The notes under the pieces were generated by a model. That model was given only the letters and a program-made list of their open reading frames with translations, was not told the DNA's origin and made no database searches. The position numbers and the translations under genes were made by a program. From Acetobacteraceae bacterium (lineage in GTDB: Bacteria > Pseudomonadota > Alphaproteobacteria > Acetobacterales > Acetobacteraceae), in assembly GCA_021732665.1 (NCBI GenBank), contig JAKFUL010000002.1:1-64000 (forward strand): a DNA stretch of 64,000 bases, in the 5' to 3' direction. Numbering within the stretch: the stretch's first letter is position 1; each line of letters starts with the position of its first letter. This document shows, in pieces, positions 61,836 to 64,000 of this stretch.

Positions 61836-62058
61836 GTCGCGTTCCTTGTTGCCTTGCTGGGCGGCGAGCCTGCGGGCCTGGTCGGACGACCATCCCTTCC
61901 AAACCCTGGCCCCAGGCGAATTTGACTGGCTGGGCCAGGGCCAGCAAGCGAGCGAGGGTGACAGACGCGCGAAGGATTTACGACAACTGATTGGATTCAT
62001 CCGGTTCCGCCACGGGCGCGCCCCTTTACTCCCGCGCCCAGCCGTTGAACATGGGCGG

Positions 62059-62874
62059 ATGAGCACAGACACCCTCACCGTCGGCATTGTTGGCCTGGGC
62101 GCCATTGGCATGCATCTGGCGCGCGCGCTGGATGCGGGCGTGCCGGGGCTGAAACTCGCGGCCGTGGCGGTGCGCGACCGGGAGAAAGCTTTGGCCGGCA
62201 TGAAGGGTTTCCGCGACCGGCCGCTGATCCTGGACATCGAGAAGCTGCCGCGTGAATGCGACATCATCGTCGAGGCGGCGCCGGCGGCGATTTTCGAGCG
62301 CGCGGCCACCGCCGCCATCGAGGCCGGCTGCATCTTCGTGCCGAGTTCCTGCGGCGCGCTGCTGCCGCGGATGCATCTGGTGGAGCGCGCGAAGGAAACC
62401 GGCGCGCGGATCATCGTGCCCACCGGCGCCCTGCTGGGGCTGGATGCGGTGCGCGCGGCGGCCGAGGGCCATGTCTCGACCGTCACCATCGAGACCCGCA
62501 AGCCGCCGGGCGGCCTGGTGGGGGCGCCCTACCTGGAGAAGAACGACATCGATGTCCTGGGGGTCAACGAGGCCACGATGGTGTTCAAGGGCAATGCCTT
62601 CGACGCCGCCCAGGGTTTTCCGGCCAATGTGAATGTCGCCGCCGCCCTGGCCCTGGCCGGCATCGGGCCGGCGCGCACCATGGTGGAGATCTGGGCCGAC
62701 CCCGGCGTGACCCGCAACACCCACACCATCCGCGTCGAGGCGGAGGAGGTGCGGCTGACCATGACGATCGAGAATGTGCCGAGCGTGGAGAACCCGCGCA
62801 CGGGAAAGATCACGCCGTTGTCGATCCTGGCGTGTCTGCGCGGGCTGACCAGCACGCTGAAGGTGGGCAGCTAG
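62059..62874 (+). CDS. nadX: Aspartate dehydrogenase
   Basis: 271-aa NAD(P)-dependent dehydrogenase of the L-aspartate dehydrogenase family. The dinucleotide-binding motif is VGIVGLGAIGMHLARAL, the strand PTGALLGLDAVRAA belongs to the active site, and the catalytic His lies in TRNTHTIRVE. It produces or consumes iminoaspartate for NAD synthesis; no nadA or nadC is adjacent. The start is ATG 62059 (GGGCGG immediately upstream). The 223-bp gap to the divergent cotransporter (61836-62058) holds both promoters. Confidence 0.92.
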   Translation: MSTDTLTVGIVGLGAIGMHLARALDAGVPGLKLAAVAVRDREKALAGMKGFRDRPLILDIEKLPRECDIIVEAAPAAIFERAATAAIEAGCIFVPSSCGALLPRMHLVERAKETGARIIVPTGALLGLDAVRAAAEGHVSTVTIETRKPPGGLVGAPYLEKNDIDVLGVNEATMVFKGNAFDAAQGFPANVNVAAALALAGIGPARTMVEIWADPGVTRNTHTIRVEAEEVRLTMTIENVPSVENPRTGKITPLSILACLRGLTSTLKVGS

Positions 62875-62875
62875 A

Positions 62876-62897
62876 CCCGGGCGCTTTCACGCCCGGG
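62876..62897. terminator. Bidirectional hairpin between nadX and katG
   Basis: CCCGGGCG and CGCCCGGG form an 8-bp perfect stem with a CTTTCA loop in the 33-bp gap between these convergent genes. No long T-run follows. Confidence 0.6.
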
Positions 62898-62907
62898 CCG
62901 TCCCGCT

Positions 62908-64000
<1,093 letters not shown>

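Noticed and set aside
61955..61990. Pho-box half site (CTGTCAC on the minus strand) upstream of the Na/Pi cotransporter
   Set aside because: Only one 7-mer is present; no second copy lies at the required 11-bp distance.

Overview
The window is high-GC, densely coded DNA with the character of an alphaproteobacterium. The best guess is the Acetobacteraceae (Rhodospirillales, Roseomonas-like). This is inferred from the very high GC, the many orphan Bug-type solute-binding proteins, an aapJQMP operon, the zapA - 6S RNA - ygfA synteny and the general gene style; no rRNA or other marker is present to fix the taxon. No prophage, insertion sequence, CRISPR array or tRNA was found.

Layout. 1-2.4 kb: 3' part of an Ala/Pro-rich repeat protein. 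2.5-3.9 kb: speD-speE (spermidine synthesis). 4-8.8 kb: a GST, an RbsABC-like sugar ABC transporter and a coupled alpha/beta hydrolase. 8.8-15.1 kb: FkbM-type methyltransferase, second GST, an orphan molybdenum hydroxylase large subunit, a small lipoprotein, a dihydroorotase and a small unknown. 15.1-22.6 kb: four Bug-type binding proteins around zapA, 6S RNA and ygfA, then a polysaccharide deacetylase. 22.7-23.9 kb: an aspartate aminotransferase with a clear terminator.

24.2-28.6 kb holds the most striking locus. A phytochrome without a kinase domain is followed by a STAS protein, a soluble chemoreceptor-like signalling protein, a heme oxygenase and a PcyA-type bilin reductase. The last three genes overlap by a few bases. 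The reductase keeps all three PcyA catalytic acid/base residues, and the phytochrome carries a Cys at the phycobilin-attachment position of its GAF domain. Together these predict a self-contained phycocyanobilin photosensor with a non-kinase output.

28.8-34.4 kb: the general amino-acid transporter aapJQMP, translationally linked to an ATC-hydrolase-family protein and a methyltransferase. 34.5-38 kb: Kup potassium transporter and a peptide-type binding protein, then a 207-bp palindromic repeat. 38.3-43.6 kb: pstSCAB-phoU-phoB on the minus strand. 43.8-50.5 kb: a crotonase, a gamma-glutamyltransferase-like protein, a repeat lipoprotein, YihY and AI-2E family membrane proteins, and a transglutaminase.

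50.8-59.0 kb is a second locus of interest: about ten mostly uncharacterised envelope-type genes. They include a MlaA-like protein, a periplasmic protein with a mitofilin-like C-terminus, a PstS-like protein, DUF4239-type and four-helix membrane proteins, and a beta-carbonic-anhydrase-like protein fused to a small domain that also occurs alone earlier in the cluster. The window ends with a nitronate monooxygenase, an Na/Pi cotransporter, an aspartate dehydrogenase and the C-terminal half of katG.
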